Part shown: piece after piece, positions 1 through 8,741 of the stretch
How positions within the stretch are numbered: position 1 is the stretch's first letter
Layout of the letters: each line of letters begins with the position of its first letter
The notes under the pieces: model-generated
Seen by the model: only the letters and a program-made list of their open reading frames with translations
Told to the model about the DNA's origin: nothing
Databases searched by the model: none
NCBI RefSeq assembly: GCF_025133575.1
Contig: NZ_CP104011.1
Location: 3,976,965 to 4,040,964 of the forward strand
From: Pseudomonas sp. GCEP-101
GTDB lineage: Bacteria; Pseudomonadota; Gammaproteobacteria; Pseudomonadales; Pseudomonadaceae
DNA length: 64,000 nt
Direction of reading: 5' to 3'
Made by a program: the position numbers and the translations under genes

Positions 1-684
1 GAGCAGCCACAGCGGCAGGGTGCGTTCGTGGCCGGCGGTGAAGGTGGTGACGATGATTTCGTCGAACGACAGGGCGAAGGCCAGCATGCCGCCGGCCAGC
101 AACGCCGTGGCGATGTTCGGCAGGATGATGTAGCGGAAGGTCTGCCAGCCGTCGGCGCCCAGGTCCATGCTCGCCTCGATCAGGCTGAAGGACGTGCGGC
201 GGAAGCGGGCGATCACGTTGTTGTAGACGATCACCACGCAGAAGGTGGCGTGGCCGATGACGATGGTCAGGAAGCCCGGCTCGATGCCGAGGGTCTTGAA
301 TGCCGAGAGCAGGGCGATGCCGGTGATGATCCCGGGCAGGGCGATGGGCAGGATCAGCATCAGCGAGATGCTCTCCTTGCCGAAGAAGTCGCGGCGGTAC
401 AGCGCGCCAGCGGCCAGGGTGCCGAGGACCATGGCGATCAGCGTGGCGACGCAGGCGATCTTCACCGACAGCCAGATGGAATCGAGCACGTCGCCGCGGG
501 CGAAGGCGATGCTGAACCACTTCAGGGTGAAGCCCTGCAACGGGAAGCTGTAGGCCGACTCCTCGGTGTTGAAGGCATAGAGCAGGATCACCAGGATCGG
601 GAAGTGCAGGAACACCAGCCCGCCCCAGGCCGCCAGGCGCAGGAACCAGGAGGGCCGATCGGTGGAATGGGCGTCAGAGCGCAT
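1..684 (-). CDS. ABC transporter permease, PotC/PotI type (3' part cut by window edge)
   Basis: This is an inner-membrane permease of a spermidine/putrescine-type ABC importer. Translation from the ATG at 684 gives 228 residues before the window ends, of roughly 260-280 expected. It begins [17 protein letters not shown], followed by a hydrophobic segment ([19 protein letters not shown]). The cytoplasmic loop that contacts the ATPase is visible near the end ([20 protein letters not shown], the EAA motif). The start overlaps the stop of the upstream permease by 11 bases, which implies translational coupling. The order is binding protein, ATPase, permease, permease. Family membership is clear. 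The exact substrate (putrescine, spermidine or another cationic amine) cannot be read from the sequence. Confidence 0.85.
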   Translation of the reverse strand, partial: MRSDAHSTDRPSWFLRLAAWGGLVFLHFPILVILLYAFNTEESAYSFPLQGFTLKWFSIAFARGDVLDSIWLSVKIACVATLIAMVLGTLAAGALYRRDFFGKESISLMLILPIALPGIITGIALLSAFKTLGIEPGFLTIVIGHATFCVVIVYNNVIARFRRTSFSLIEASMDLGADGWQTFRYIILPNIATALLAGGMLAFALSFDEIIVTTFTAGHERTLPLWLL

Positions 685-1576
685 CGAAGGCCCCCAGCCG
701 CTTGGCGATGGACAGGTAGACGGCGATCAGCACGATGGGCACCAGGGTGAAGGCCGCCGCCAGCGGCATGTTGCCCACCGCGCCCTGCTGCACGTAGACC
801 ATGGTGCCGATGAACAGACCGCTGGGGCCGACTAGCTGGGGGATGATGAAGTCGCCCAGGGTCAGGCTGAAGGTGAAGATCGAGCCGGCCACCACGCCGG
901 GGAAGGCCAGCGGCAGGATGACCTGGAAGAAGGTCTGCCGCGGGTGCGCGCCGAGGTCCGCCGAGGCTTGCAGCAGCGACGGCGGCAGGCGTTCCAGGGC
1001 GGCCTGGATCGGCAGGATCATGAACGGCAGCCAGATGTAGGTAAACACCCAGAAACGCCCGAGGTGCGAGGTGGACAGGGTGTTGCCGCCCACGCCCGGG
1101 ACGCCCAGCAACAAGTCCAGCAGGCCCAGCAGGTGCAGGCGCTCGATCACCCAGTAGAGGATGCCGCCCTTGGCCAGGATCACCGTCCAGGCGTAGGCCT
1201 TGACGATGTAGCTGGCCCACATGGGCAGCATCACCGCGATGTAGAAGAAGGCCTTCTCCTTCGGCCCGGCATAGCGCGCCATGTAGTAGGCGATGGGGAA
1301 GGCGAGGATGGCGCTGGCCACCGACACGGCAATCGCCATGCTGAAGGTGCGCAGGACGATGTCGTAGTTGGCCGGGTTGAACAGCGCCCGGTAGTTGGCC
1401 AGGGTCAGGTCCGGCGTCACCGCCATGGTGAAGTCGTCGAAGGTGTAGAAGCTCTGCCAGAGCAGGGCGAACAGCGAGCCGATGTAGATCACCCCGAACC
1501 ACAGCAGCGGCGGGATCAGCAGCATCAGCAGGTAGAGCGTGCTGCGCCGGTAGAGGAAGCTGGAGATCGCCCTCAC
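674..1576 (-). CDS. ABC transporter permease, PotB/PotH type
   Basis: A 300-residue inner-membrane permease, the first of two in this importer. The N-terminus is short and basic ([12 protein letters not shown]) and runs directly into a transmembrane helix. About six hydrophobic helices can be drawn. The EAA loop appears as [19 protein letters not shown] at about residue 207-225. The start codon overlaps the stop of the ATPase gene by four bases (ATGA), and its own stop overlaps the next permease by 11 bases, so the three genes form one tightly coupled transcript. Length and topology fit PotB/PotH/YdcU proteins of polyamine importers. Substrate specificity is inferred only from family resemblance. 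Confidence 0.88.
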   Translation of the reverse strand: MRAISSFLYRRSTLYLLMLLIPPLLWFGVIYIGSLFALLWQSFYTFDDFTMAVTPDLTLANYRALFNPANYDIVLRTFSMAIAVSVASAILAFPIAYYMARYAGPKEKAFFYIAVMLPMWASYIVKAYAWTVILAKGGILYWVIERLHLLGLLDLLLGVPGVGGNTLSTSHLGRFWVFTYIWLPFMILPIQAALERLPPSLLQASADLGAHPRQTFFQVILPLAFPGVVAGSIFTFSLTLGDFIIPQLVGPSGLFIGTMVYVQQGAVGNMPLAAAFTLVPIVLIAVYLSIAKRLGAFDAL

Positions 1577-2592
1577 GGCGCCGACTCCTCGCGCAGCGGC
1601 ACCAGCGCGCTGCGGGCCCAGCAGGCAGTCACCGCATCGCCCGGTTTCGGCCGTTGCTCCTCGCGCTCGCCGTTGGGCAGGGCGGCGACCAGGCGCGCGC
1701 CGTTTTCCAGCTCGATCTCGTAGCGGCTGCTGGCGCCCATGTACTGCACGTCGAACAGGGTGCCGCTGACTTCCAGTTCGCCTTCCCCGGCGCGGCCGAA
1801 GCGCACGTGCTCGGGGCGCAGCGAGTGCGGGCGCGATTCGCCCAGCAGGCGTTGCGCGAGGTCGTCGCGCAGCACGTTGGCAGTGCCGACGAATTCGGCG
1901 ACGAAGCGCGTGGCCGGGCGGCGATAGAGGTTGCCAGGCGTGTCGACCTGTTCGATGCGTCCCTTGTTGAACACCGCCACGCGGTCGGACATGGACAGCG
2001 CTTCGCCCTGGTCATGGGTGACGAAGATGAAGGTGATGCCGAGCTGGCGCTGCAGCTTCTTCAGCTCCACCTGCATCTGCTCGCGCAGCTTCAGGTCCAG
2101 CGCGCCGAGGGGTTCGTCCAGCAGCAGCACGCGCGGGCGATTGACCAGCGCGCGGGCGAGGGCCACGCGCTGGCGCTGGCCGCCGGAGAGCTGCGCCGGC
2201 TTGCGCGTGCCGTAGCCGGCCAGGGCGACCATGCCCAGGGCCTCTTCGGCGCGGTGATAGCGCTCGGCCTTGGCCACGCCTTTCACCTTCAGGCCGTAGG
2301 CGACATTGTCCAGCACGTTCATGTGGGGGAACAGCGCGTAATCCTGGAACACCGTGTTCACGTCGCGCTCGTAGGGCGGCAGGCCCGCCGCTTCCGCACC
2401 GTGGATGCGGATGGAGCCGGACGTGGGCTGCTCGAAACCGGCGATCAGCCGCAGGCAGGTGGTCTTGCCCGAGCCGGAAGGGCCGAGCATGGAGAAGAAT
2501 TCGCCGTCGCGGATCTCGATGGACACCGCGTCGACGGCGCGCACCTCGCCGTAGTGACGGCTGACGTCGGTGAACTGGACGGCTGTGGTCAT
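1573..2592 (-). CDS. ABC transporter ATP-binding protein, PotA/PotG type
   Basis: A 339-residue ATPase that powers the polyamine-type importer at the inner membrane. The Walker A motif GPSGSGKT lies at residues 37-44, the ABC signature LSGGQRQRVALARAL near 135-149, and Walker B VLLLDEPLGALD near 155-166, followed by an H-loop (FVTHDQGEA). The C-terminal third (about 240-339) is the TOBE-type regulatory domain usual in PotA/MalK-like ATPases. It precedes the two permeases with a four-base overlap. The binding-protein gene lies 174 bases upstream, separated by a REP palindrome, which may make the ATPase and permeases less abundant than the binding protein. Confidence 0.9.
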   Translation of the reverse strand: MTTAVQFTDVSRHYGEVRAVDAVSIEIRDGEFFSMLGPSGSGKTTCLRLIAGFEQPTSGSIRIHGAEAAGLPPYERDVNTVFQDYALFPHMNVLDNVAYGLKVKGVAKAERYHRAEEALGMVALAGYGTRKPAQLSGGQRQRVALARALVNRPRVLLLDEPLGALDLKLREQMQVELKKLQRQLGITFIFVTHDQGEALSMSDRVAVFNKGRIEQVDTPGNLYRRPATRFVAEFVGTANVLRDDLAQRLLGESRPHSLRPEHVRFGRAGEGELEVSGTLFDVQYMGASSRYEIELENGARLVAALPNGEREEQRPKPGDAVTACWARSALVPLREESAP

Positions 2593-2674
2593 GCTGCTGG
2601 CTACCTGAAGGGCGGGGCTGCATCAGAAAAGGTAGCGCATGGGGGGAAGGGCGCTCGGGAAGGACATGCTCTTG

Positions 2675-2741
2675 GTAGGAGCGAGCTTGCTCGCGAATGG
2701 CCCCGCAGCGGAGGCGGGTTCGCGAGCAAGCTCGCTCCTAC
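2675..2741. repeat. REP palindrome pair (BIME) inside the polyamine importer operon
   Basis: Two inverted arms, GTAGGAGCGAGCTTGCTC at the left and its reverse complement at the right, flank a short spacer and would form a strong hairpin in RNA. It lies between the binding-protein stop (2767) and the ATPase start (2592). It is a typical Pseudomonas REP element, repeated in other intergenic gaps of this window. Confidence 0.9.
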
Positions 2742-2766
2742 AGGTCAGCAGTGAAGCGGGGCTTGG

Positions 2767-3939
2767 TCACCTCCCGCCCATGATCGCAATGTAATCCTGC
2801 GTCCACCGGCTGTACGGAACGCACTGCCCCTGGTCGCACTTGGCCTGCGGGGTCTTCCAGAAGGCGATGCGGTCGAACTGGTCGTAGCCGTTGGCGGCGC
2901 AACCTTTCTCGCCCAGCAGTTGGCTGCCGGTGCAGCCGTCGGGCACGGCCGGCACGGAGCCGAACCAGGCGGCGACGTCGCCCTGCACCTTGGGCTCCAG
3001 CGACCAGTTCAGCCATTTGTAGGCGCACACCGGGTGCTTGGCGTCCACGTGCATCATGGTGGTGTCGGCCCAACCGGTGACGCCTTCGCCGGGGATGGTC
3101 GAGGCGATCGGCTGCTTCTCGCCCACCAGCGCGTTCACCTGGTAGGGCCAGGAGCCGGAGGCAGCCACACCTTCGTTCTTGAAGTCGCTCATCTGCACCG
3201 TCGCGTCGTGCCAGTAGCGGTGGATCAGCTTCTGCTGCTCGCGCAGCAGCTTGAGGGCGGCGGCGTACTGTTCCTCGTTGAGCTCGTACGGGTCCTGGAT
3301 ACCCAGCTTGGGATTGGCGGTCTTCAGGTACAGCGCCGCGTCGGCGATGTAGATCGGCCCGTCGTAGGCCTGCACGCGGCCCTTGTTGCTCTTGCCGTCG
3401 GGCAGCTTCTGCTCGCTGAACACCACGCTCCAGCTGTTCGGCGCCTGGGGGAAGACCTTGGTGTTGTACATCAGCACGTTCGGCCCCCACTGGTAGGGCG
3501 TGCCGTAGTGCTTGCCGTCCACGGTGTGCCAGGGCGCGTCCTGCAGGCGCTTGTCGACGTTCTTCCAGTTGGGCACCAGGGCGAGGTTGATCGGTTGCAC
3601 GCGCTTGCCATAGACCAGCCGCAGGGAGGCGTCGCCGGAGGCGGTGACCAGGTCGTAGCCGCCCTTGGCCATCAGGCTGACCATCTCGTCGGAGGTGGCC
3701 GCGGTCTTGACGTTCACCTTGCAGCCGCTGTCCTTCTCGAACTGGGTGACCCAGTCGTAGTTCTTGTCGCTCTCGCCACGTTCGATGTAGCCCGGCCAGG
3801 CAATGATATCCAGCGCCCCTTCGGGGTTGCCGAGTTGCTTGAGTGCCTCGGCGGCCTGCACCGAGCCGCTGCCGAGCAGGCTGATGGCGGCGAACGTCAG
3901 CGCCGCGACGTTCACTGAAGACAAATGCACGGATGACAT
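2767..3939 (-). CDS. Polyamine-type ABC transporter periplasmic substrate-binding protein
   Basis: A 390-residue periplasmic receptor of the spermidine/putrescine binding family (PotD/PotF/YdcS). The start at 3939 is chosen because AGGAG lies seven bases before it and a signal peptide follows at once (MSSVHLSSVNVAALTFAAIS, ending near SVQAAEA). The frame is open upstream to 4257, but that extension lacks a ribosome site. Typical features are IIAWPGYIERGE at the mature N-terminus, a LVTASGDAS segment, and YQWGPNVLMYNTKVF. It is the first gene of the importer operon and is separated from the ATPase by a REP hairpin. YdcS-like proteins are the closest resemblance I recall. The ligand is inferred from family. 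Confidence 0.88.
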   Translation of the reverse strand: MSSVHLSSVNVAALTFAAISLLGSGSVQAAEALKQLGNPEGALDIIAWPGYIERGESDKNYDWVTQFEKDSGCKVNVKTAATSDEMVSLMAKGGYDLVTASGDASLRLVYGKRVQPINLALVPNWKNVDKRLQDAPWHTVDGKHYGTPYQWGPNVLMYNTKVFPQAPNSWSVVFSEQKLPDGKSNKGRVQAYDGPIYIADAALYLKTANPKLGIQDPYELNEEQYAAALKLLREQQKLIHRYWHDATVQMSDFKNEGVAASGSWPYQVNALVGEKQPIASTIPGEGVTGWADTTMMHVDAKHPVCAYKWLNWSLEPKVQGDVAAWFGSVPAVPDGCTGSQLLGEKGCAANGYDQFDRIAFWKTPQAKCDQGQCVPYSRWTQDYIAIMGGR

Positions 3940-4267
3940 GGACGGACTCCTGTTGTTCTTCGTTGTGGGAGCCACTGCGGAACCAGCGCGCAGATAAATG
4001 GCACCTCCGTTGACCGCTGCGGGTCCATAGCAAATGGCCACGCTCTTGCAGCGTAGTTCTGCCCCCGGAGGCTGACAAGCCAGCACTGGCGCGGCCTGTG
4101 GCCCCAAACGGGGCGCGCCGCGCGAGGTGTGCTGCGGTTTCGCACCATGGCAGTGCGACCGGCGCCAACAGCCTTTGCAAGTCATTGAATGGACAGGAAA
4201 TCGACCTCTGGCACGGGCCTTGCGACGGCACCTGTAGCCGAGTGAGAGCGGCAACAAGGAGTGGAAG
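3940..4267. promoter_or_regulatory. Divergent intergenic region between importer operon and ATP-grasp operon
   Basis: A 328-base gap between two divergent operons must hold both promoters. It contains the ribosome site of the binding-protein gene (AGGAG near 3947-3951) and that of the ATP-grasp gene (AAGGAG at 4255-4260). I see no convincing sigma-70 boxes, operator palindrome, small gene or REP in it. Confidence 0.5.
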
Positions 4268-5680
4268 ATGGCTCGGGTGTTCTATGACGAAATGCATGAC
4301 GCCGCTGGCGCCTGCCGACCGCACTACACGGAGTTCGCCCGCTGGCTGGCGGACATGCCCGGCGAACAGTTGCAGCAGCGCCGCCGCGAGGCCGACCTGC
4401 TGTTCTACCGCGCCGGGATCACCTTCACCCTCTATGGCGACGACCAGGGCACCGAGCGCCTGATCCCCTTCGACACCATCCCGCGCAGCATTCCCGCCAG
4501 CGAATGGAAGATCATCGAGGCCGGCTGCATCCAGCGGGTGCAGGCGCTCAACCTGTTCCTCGCCGACCTCTACCACGACCAGCGCATCCTCAAGGAAGGC
4601 CTGATCCCGCCCGAGCAGGTCCTGGCCAACGACCAGTACCAGCTGGCCATGCAGGGCCTGGACGTGCCCGGCAACGTCTACGCGCACATCGCCGGCATCG
4701 ACCTGGTGCGCGACGGCAACGGCGCCTACTACGTCCTCGAGGACAACCTGCGCACCCCCAGCGGCGTCTCCTACATGCTGGAGAACCGCAAGATGATGAT
4801 GCGCCTGTTCCCCGAGCTGTTCGGCGCCCAGCGCATCGCGCCCATCGACCACTACCCGAACCTGCTGCTCGACACCCTGCGCCAGGCCAGCCAGGTGGAG
4901 CAGCCCTGCGTGGTGGTGCTGACGCCCGGACGCTTCAACAGTGCCTACTTCGAGCACGCCTTCCTGGCGCGGGAGATGGGCGTGGAGCTGGTGGAAGGCG
5001 CCGACCTGTTCGTCCGCGACGAGCGCGTTTACATGCGCACCACCGCCGGCCCGATGCCCGTGGACGTGATCTACCGCCGGGTGGACGACGACTTCCTCGA
5101 CCCGCTGGCCTTCAACCCCGACTCCATGCTCGGCGTGCCCGGCCTGCTGGCCGCGTACCGCGCCGGCAACGTGGTACTGGCGAACGCGATCGGCACCGGC
5201 GTGGCCGACGACAAGTCGGTGTACCCCTACGTGCCGGAGATGATCCGCTTCTACCTCGACCAGGAGCCGATCCTGCACAACGTGCCGACCTGGCAATGCC
5301 GCCGGCCGCAGGACCTGTCCCACGTGCTGGCGCACCTGCCCGAGCTGGTGGTGAAGGAAGCCCAGGGCTCCGGCGGCTACGGCATGCTGGTCGGCCCGGC
5401 CGCCAGCAGCGCCGAGATCGAAGCCTTCCGCGCCCGCCTGATGGCGCGCCCGGAGGCCTATATCGCCCAGCCGACCCTGAGCCTGTCGACCTGCCCGACC
5501 TTCGTCGAGAACGGCATCGCCCCGCGCCACATCGACCTGCGCCCCTTCGTGCTCTCCGCGCCGGACAACGTGCGCCTGGTGCCCGGCGGGCTGACCCGCG
5601 TGGCGCTGCGCGAAGGCTCGCTGGTCGTCAACTCGTCACAGGGTGGCGGTACCAAGGACACCTGGGTAGTAGAGGACTAA
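4268..5680 (+). CDS. Circularly permuted ATP-grasp protein (DUF404/DUF407 type)
   Basis: A 470-residue protein of the circularly permuted ATP-grasp type 2 family, predicted to join a carboxylate to an amine (a peptide-like bond) using ATP. Conserved stretches visible are FDTIPRSIP near residue 77, YYVLEDNLRTPSGVSYMLEN near 154-173, VYPYVPEMIRFYL near 318 and VVKEAQGSGGYGML near 361-374. Start at 4268 follows AAGGAG with eight bases between. The downstream gene begins two bases after the stop. The set ATP-grasp, alpha-E, transglutaminase, Anbu is a known conserved neighbourhood. Acceptor and product are unknown in this family, so no substrate is claimed. Confidence 0.88.
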   Translation: MARVFYDEMHDAAGACRPHYTEFARWLADMPGEQLQQRRREADLLFYRAGITFTLYGDDQGTERLIPFDTIPRSIPASEWKIIEAGCIQRVQALNLFLADLYHDQRILKEGLIPPEQVLANDQYQLAMQGLDVPGNVYAHIAGIDLVRDGNGAYYVLEDNLRTPSGVSYMLENRKMMMRLFPELFGAQRIAPIDHYPNLLLDTLRQASQVEQPCVVVLTPGRFNSAYFEHAFLAREMGVELVEGADLFVRDERVYMRTTAGPMPVDVIYRRVDDDFLDPLAFNPDSMLGVPGLLAAYRAGNVVLANAIGTGVADDKSVYPYVPEMIRFYLDQEPILHNVPTWQCRRPQDLSHVLAHLPELVVKEAQGSGGYGMLVGPAASSAEIEAFRARLMARPEAYIAQPTLSLSTCPTFVENGIAPRHIDLRPFVLSAPDNVRLVPGGLTRVALREGSLVVNSSQGGGTKDTWVVED

Positions 5681-5682
5681 GC

Positions 5683-6633
5683 ATGCTCAGTAGAACCGCT
5701 TCCGACCTGTACTGGATGTCGCGTTACCTGGAGCGCGCCGAGAACCTCGCGCGCATGCTCGACGTGTCCTACTCGCTGTCGCTGATGCCCCAGGACGGCC
5801 GTGGCGACGGCCTGGAAGAACTGGCCATGCCGCTGCTGATCACCGGCAACCTCGACGCCTACCTCGCCCGCCACGGGGAACTGCACGCCGAGCGCCTGCT
5901 GAACTTCTTCGCCCTGGATGCGCAGAACCCGGCGAGCATCTACTCCTGCTTCGGCGCCGCCCGCGCCGGCGCCCATGCGGTGCGCGGGCGGATCACCACC
6001 GACATGTGGGAGAACATCAACGCCACCTGGCTGGAGATGCGCGACATTGCCCACCAGGGCCTGCTGCGCTACGGCATCAGCCACTTCTGCGAATGGGTCA
6101 AGGACCGCTCGCACCTGTTCCGCGGCGCCACCTTCGGCACCAGCATGCGCAACGACGCCTTCCACTTCATCCGCCTGGGCACCTACATCGAGCGCGCCGA
6201 CAACACCCTGCGCCTGCTCGATGCGCGGCATCAAGTGCTGGGCGAGCACAGCGCCGGCCCCGCCGAAGGCTCGGCGCGCGGCTACTACCAGTGGACCGCG
6301 CTGCTGCGCGCGCTGTCGGCGTTCGAGGGGTACACCGAGCTGTACCGCGACGCCCTCAATGCGCGGAACATCGCCGAACTCCTGCTGCTGCGCGAGGACG
6401 TGCCGCGTTCGCTGCTGGCCTGCGCCGAGGAGCTGCGCCAGATCCTCGCCAGCCTGCCCGGCATCAACGGCCGCCCGGCCCAGCGCCTGGCCGCCGAACT
6501 GGAAGCGCGGGTGCGCTACACCGGCATCGACGAAGTGCTGGGCAGCGGCCTGCACCCCTGGATCACCGACCACATCGGGCTGGTGCGCCAGCTCGCCAAC
6601 GCCATTCACAGCTCGTACCTGGAGGCCGCATGA
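5683..6633 (+). CDS. Alpha-E domain protein (DUF403)
   Basis: A 316-residue, largely alpha-helical cytoplasmic protein. It opens with MLSRTASDLYWMSRYLERAE, the hallmark of the alpha-E family, which nearly always accompanies circularly permuted ATP-grasp proteins. Further conserved features are ARGAHAVRGRITTDMWENIN-like text near residue 95 and FHFIRLGTYIERADNTLRLL near 160. The frame stays open far upstream inside the previous gene, but the ATG at 5683, two bases after that gene's stop, matches the family start. Its stop overlaps the next start by four bases (ATGA). No catalytic site is recognised, and a scaffold role beside the ligase is an inference. Confidence 0.88.
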   Translation: MLSRTASDLYWMSRYLERAENLARMLDVSYSLSLMPQDGRGDGLEELAMPLLITGNLDAYLARHGELHAERLLNFFALDAQNPASIYSCFGAARAGAHAVRGRITTDMWENINATWLEMRDIAHQGLLRYGISHFCEWVKDRSHLFRGATFGTSMRNDAFHFIRLGTYIERADNTLRLLDARHQVLGEHSAGPAEGSARGYYQWTALLRALSAFEGYTELYRDALNARNIAELLLLREDVPRSLLACAEELRQILASLPGINGRPAQRLAAELEARVRYTGIDEVLGSGLHPWITDHIGLVRQLANAIHSSYLEAA

Positions 6634-7439
6634 AACTCTCCATCCGCCACGACACCACCTACCGCTACGAAGACCAGGTGCGCGCGAGCATCCAGTACCT
6701 GCGCCTGACCCCGCAGGAAAGCGAGCGCCAGCACGTGCTCGACTGGCAACTGCACCTGCCGCGCCCGGCGCACCCGCAGCGCGACGCCTACGGCAACATC
6801 CTCCACGTGCTGACCCTGGACGAGCCCCACGAGGCCATCGTCATCGCCGCCCACGGCCACGTGGAAATCGACGAGGAGAACGAGCGTGAGCACGATCACC
6901 TGTCGCCGCTGCCGTTCCTGCGCGGCACCCGCCTGACCCAGGCCGACGGCGCTTTGCAGGAGTTCGCCCGGGCCCAGTGCGCCGAGCGCCGCGACCGCAA
7001 GGCGATGATCAAGCTGATGCAGGCTCTGAACGAGCGCATCGCCTATGTGCCCGGCTCGACCCAGGTGGACAGCACCGCCGCCGAAGCCTTCGCGGCCGGG
7101 CAGGGCGTCTGCCAGGACCACGCCCACGCCTTCCTCGCCTGCCTGCGCTACCTGGGCGTGCCGGCACGCTATGTCTCGGGCTACCTGTACACCGACGTCG
7201 AGGAACACCTGGCCAGCCACGCCTGGGCCGAGGCCTGGCTGGACGACGCCTGGTACAGCTTCGACGTGACCAACGTGCTGGACCGCCCCGAGCGCCACCT
7301 GAAGCTGGCGGTGGGCCTGGACTACCTCGACGCCTGCCCGGTGCGCGGCATGCGCCGGGGCGGCGGTGGCGAGCAGATGCACGCCCGCGTCACCGTGGCG
7401 CCGGGGCACCTGCAGCAGATGCAGCAGGCGCAGCAGTGA
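6630..7439 (+). CDS. Transglutaminase-like cysteine protease family protein
   Basis: A 269-residue protein with an N-terminal beta-rich domain (MKLSIRHDTTYRYED) and a transglutaminase-core domain. The full catalytic triad is visible: Cys161 in QGVCQDHAHAF, His197 in ASHAWAEAW and Asp212 in SFDVTN. Such enzymes hydrolyse or form amide bonds, and in this neighbourhood a peptidase or amide-transfer role on the product of the ATP-grasp enzyme is suspected. The start at 6630 is set by the four-base overlap with the alpha-E gene and by family alignment. No signal peptide is present, so it should act in the cytoplasm. The Anbu protease gene follows 67 bases downstream. Confidence 0.88.
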   Translation: MKLSIRHDTTYRYEDQVRASIQYLRLTPQESERQHVLDWQLHLPRPAHPQRDAYGNILHVLTLDEPHEAIVIAAHGHVEIDEENEREHDHLSPLPFLRGTRLTQADGALQEFARAQCAERRDRKAMIKLMQALNERIAYVPGSTQVDSTAAEAFAAGQGVCQDHAHAFLACLRYLGVPARYVSGYLYTDVEEHLASHAWAEAWLDDAWYSFDVTNVLDRPERHLKLAVGLDYLDACPVRGMRRGGGGEQMHARVTVAPGHLQQMQQAQQ

Positions 7440-7506
7440 GGAGGCGTGGCACAAGCCCTGGCACCGGCTTAAGATCGGTGCCAGTTCCTGCCAGCATGAG
7501 ATTGCC

Positions 7507-8241
7507 ATGACCTATTGCGTCGCCATGAACCTCGCCCAGGGCCTGGTCTTCGTTTCCGATTCGCGCACCAATGCCGGCGTCGACAACATCGCCGTGTTCC
7601 GCAAGCTGCATATCTTCGGTACGCCGGGGGAACGCCTGATCGTGGTGCAGAGCGCCGGCAACCTGGCCACCTCGCAGTCGGTGATCAGCACGCTGCGCCA
7701 GCGCATGGGGAGCGACGGGCCCAACCTGGGCACAGTGGAGAACCTCTTCGAAGCTGCCCGGCTGGTGGGCTCGACGCTGCGCGAGGTGGTCGACCACGAC
7801 GAGAACATCGGCCAGAACCAGGGCGTCGACCTGGGCAGCTCGTTCCTCGTCGGGGGGCAGGTCGGCACGGAAGTGCCGCGCCTGTTCAATGTCTACCCGC
7901 AGGGCAACTTCATCGAATCGACCCGCGACACGCCTTATTTCCAGATCGGCGAGAGCAAGTACGGCAAGCCGATCATCGACCGCGCCATGAGCTACTCCAC
8001 CCCGCTGGAGCAGGCCCTGCGCTGCGCGCTGATCAGCTTCGACTCGACCATCCGCAGCAACCTCTCGGTAGGCATGCCGCTGGACCTGCTGGTGTACCGC
8101 GAGGGCAGCCTGGAAGTGCCGGCGGGCTACCGCATCCAGGAGGGCGACCCGTACTTCGAAGGCATCCGCAACCAGTGGGGCGCCGGGCTGCGCCAGTTGC
8201 TGGGCGAGCTGCCGGCGCCGCCGGGGGATTATTGGCACTGA
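7507..8241 (+). CDS. anbu: Anbu: proteasome-beta-like Ntn-hydrolase protease
   Basis: A 244-residue homologue of the proteasome beta subunit and HslV, of the Anbu (ancestral beta subunit, COG3484) type. After Met1 removal the N-terminus would be Thr, the nucleophile of this fold. The supporting residues are visible as VSDSRTNAG (Asp18, Arg20) and FRKLHIF (Lys33). It is longer than HslV, as usual for Anbu. The start at 7507 gives the correct MTYCVAMN terminus. It closes the four-gene set with ATP-grasp, alpha-E and transglutaminase. No HslU-like ATPase lies nearby. Anbu assembles into open helical or ring structures in the cases studied, and its natural substrate is not established. Confidence 0.92.
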   Translation: MTYCVAMNLAQGLVFVSDSRTNAGVDNIAVFRKLHIFGTPGERLIVVQSAGNLATSQSVISTLRQRMGSDGPNLGTVENLFEAARLVGSTLREVVDHDENIGQNQGVDLGSSFLVGGQVGTEVPRLFNVYPQGNFIESTRDTPYFQIGESKYGKPIIDRAMSYSTPLEQALRCALISFDSTIRSNLSVGMPLDLLVYREGSLEVPAGYRIQEGDPYFEGIRNQWGAGLRQLLGELPAPPGDYWH

Positions 8242-8310
8242 CGGCAGGTTCCCGGAGCGCAGTGCACTCGCTGGAGCGCTTGGGCGGGTTCGGCAGGGCG
8301 TGTGCTCTTC

Positions 8311-8721
8311 GTAGGAGCGGATCTTATCCGCGATGCCGAGCGCCAGCTCGGTGCTCAAGCCTGCGCCTTATGTCCCGGCTGCGCCGGGATTTCGCGGAGA
8401 AGCTCCGCTCCTACAGGTTGAATCCGGTGCTCGGGCGTGCTTTTCGTAGGAGCGAGCTTGCTCGCGACCGTCGCCATGCCGGTCTTGCCGATCCCCTCGC
8501 ACCGAAAGGTCGCCGCACCCTGTAGGAGCGCGCCATGCGCGCGGTCGCGGGCGTGGCCCGCTCCTACAGGTTGAATTCGGTGCTCGGGGCGTGCTTTTCG
8601 TAGGAGCGAGCTTGCTCGCGACCGTCGCCATGCCGGTCTTGCCGGTTCCCACGGATCGAAAGTTCGCCGCACCCTGTAGGAGCGCGCCCTGCGCGCGGTC
8701 GCGGGCATGGCCCGCTCCTAC
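8311..8721. repeat. REP array: one REP pair plus two tandem ~154-bp REP units
   Basis: This fills most of the 500-base gap between anbu and the cytochrome gene. The first pair spans 8311-8414 (arm GTAGGAGCGGATCTTATCC). Two near-identical units follow, with corresponding arms at 8446-8567 and 8600-8721, so the period is 154 bases. Each unit contains two outward arms, an inner GTAGGAGCGCGCC... arm and the shared text TCGCCATGCCGGTCTTGCCG. The linker AGGTTGAATCCGGTGCTCGG recurs before each unit. The array separates two convergent genes and contains no gene. Confidence 0.88.
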
Positions 8722-8741
8722 AGGTTCACTCCGGCGGGCGG

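Noticed and set aside
2738..5530. A 930-codon minus-strand frame
   Set aside because: It covers the binding-protein gene in another frame and the antisense of the ATP-grasp gene, both of which have recognisable domains.
8311..8721. Possible CRISPR array
   Set aside because: Repeats are long, imperfect, internally inverted REP units with a 154-base period and no unique spacers; no cas genes are near.
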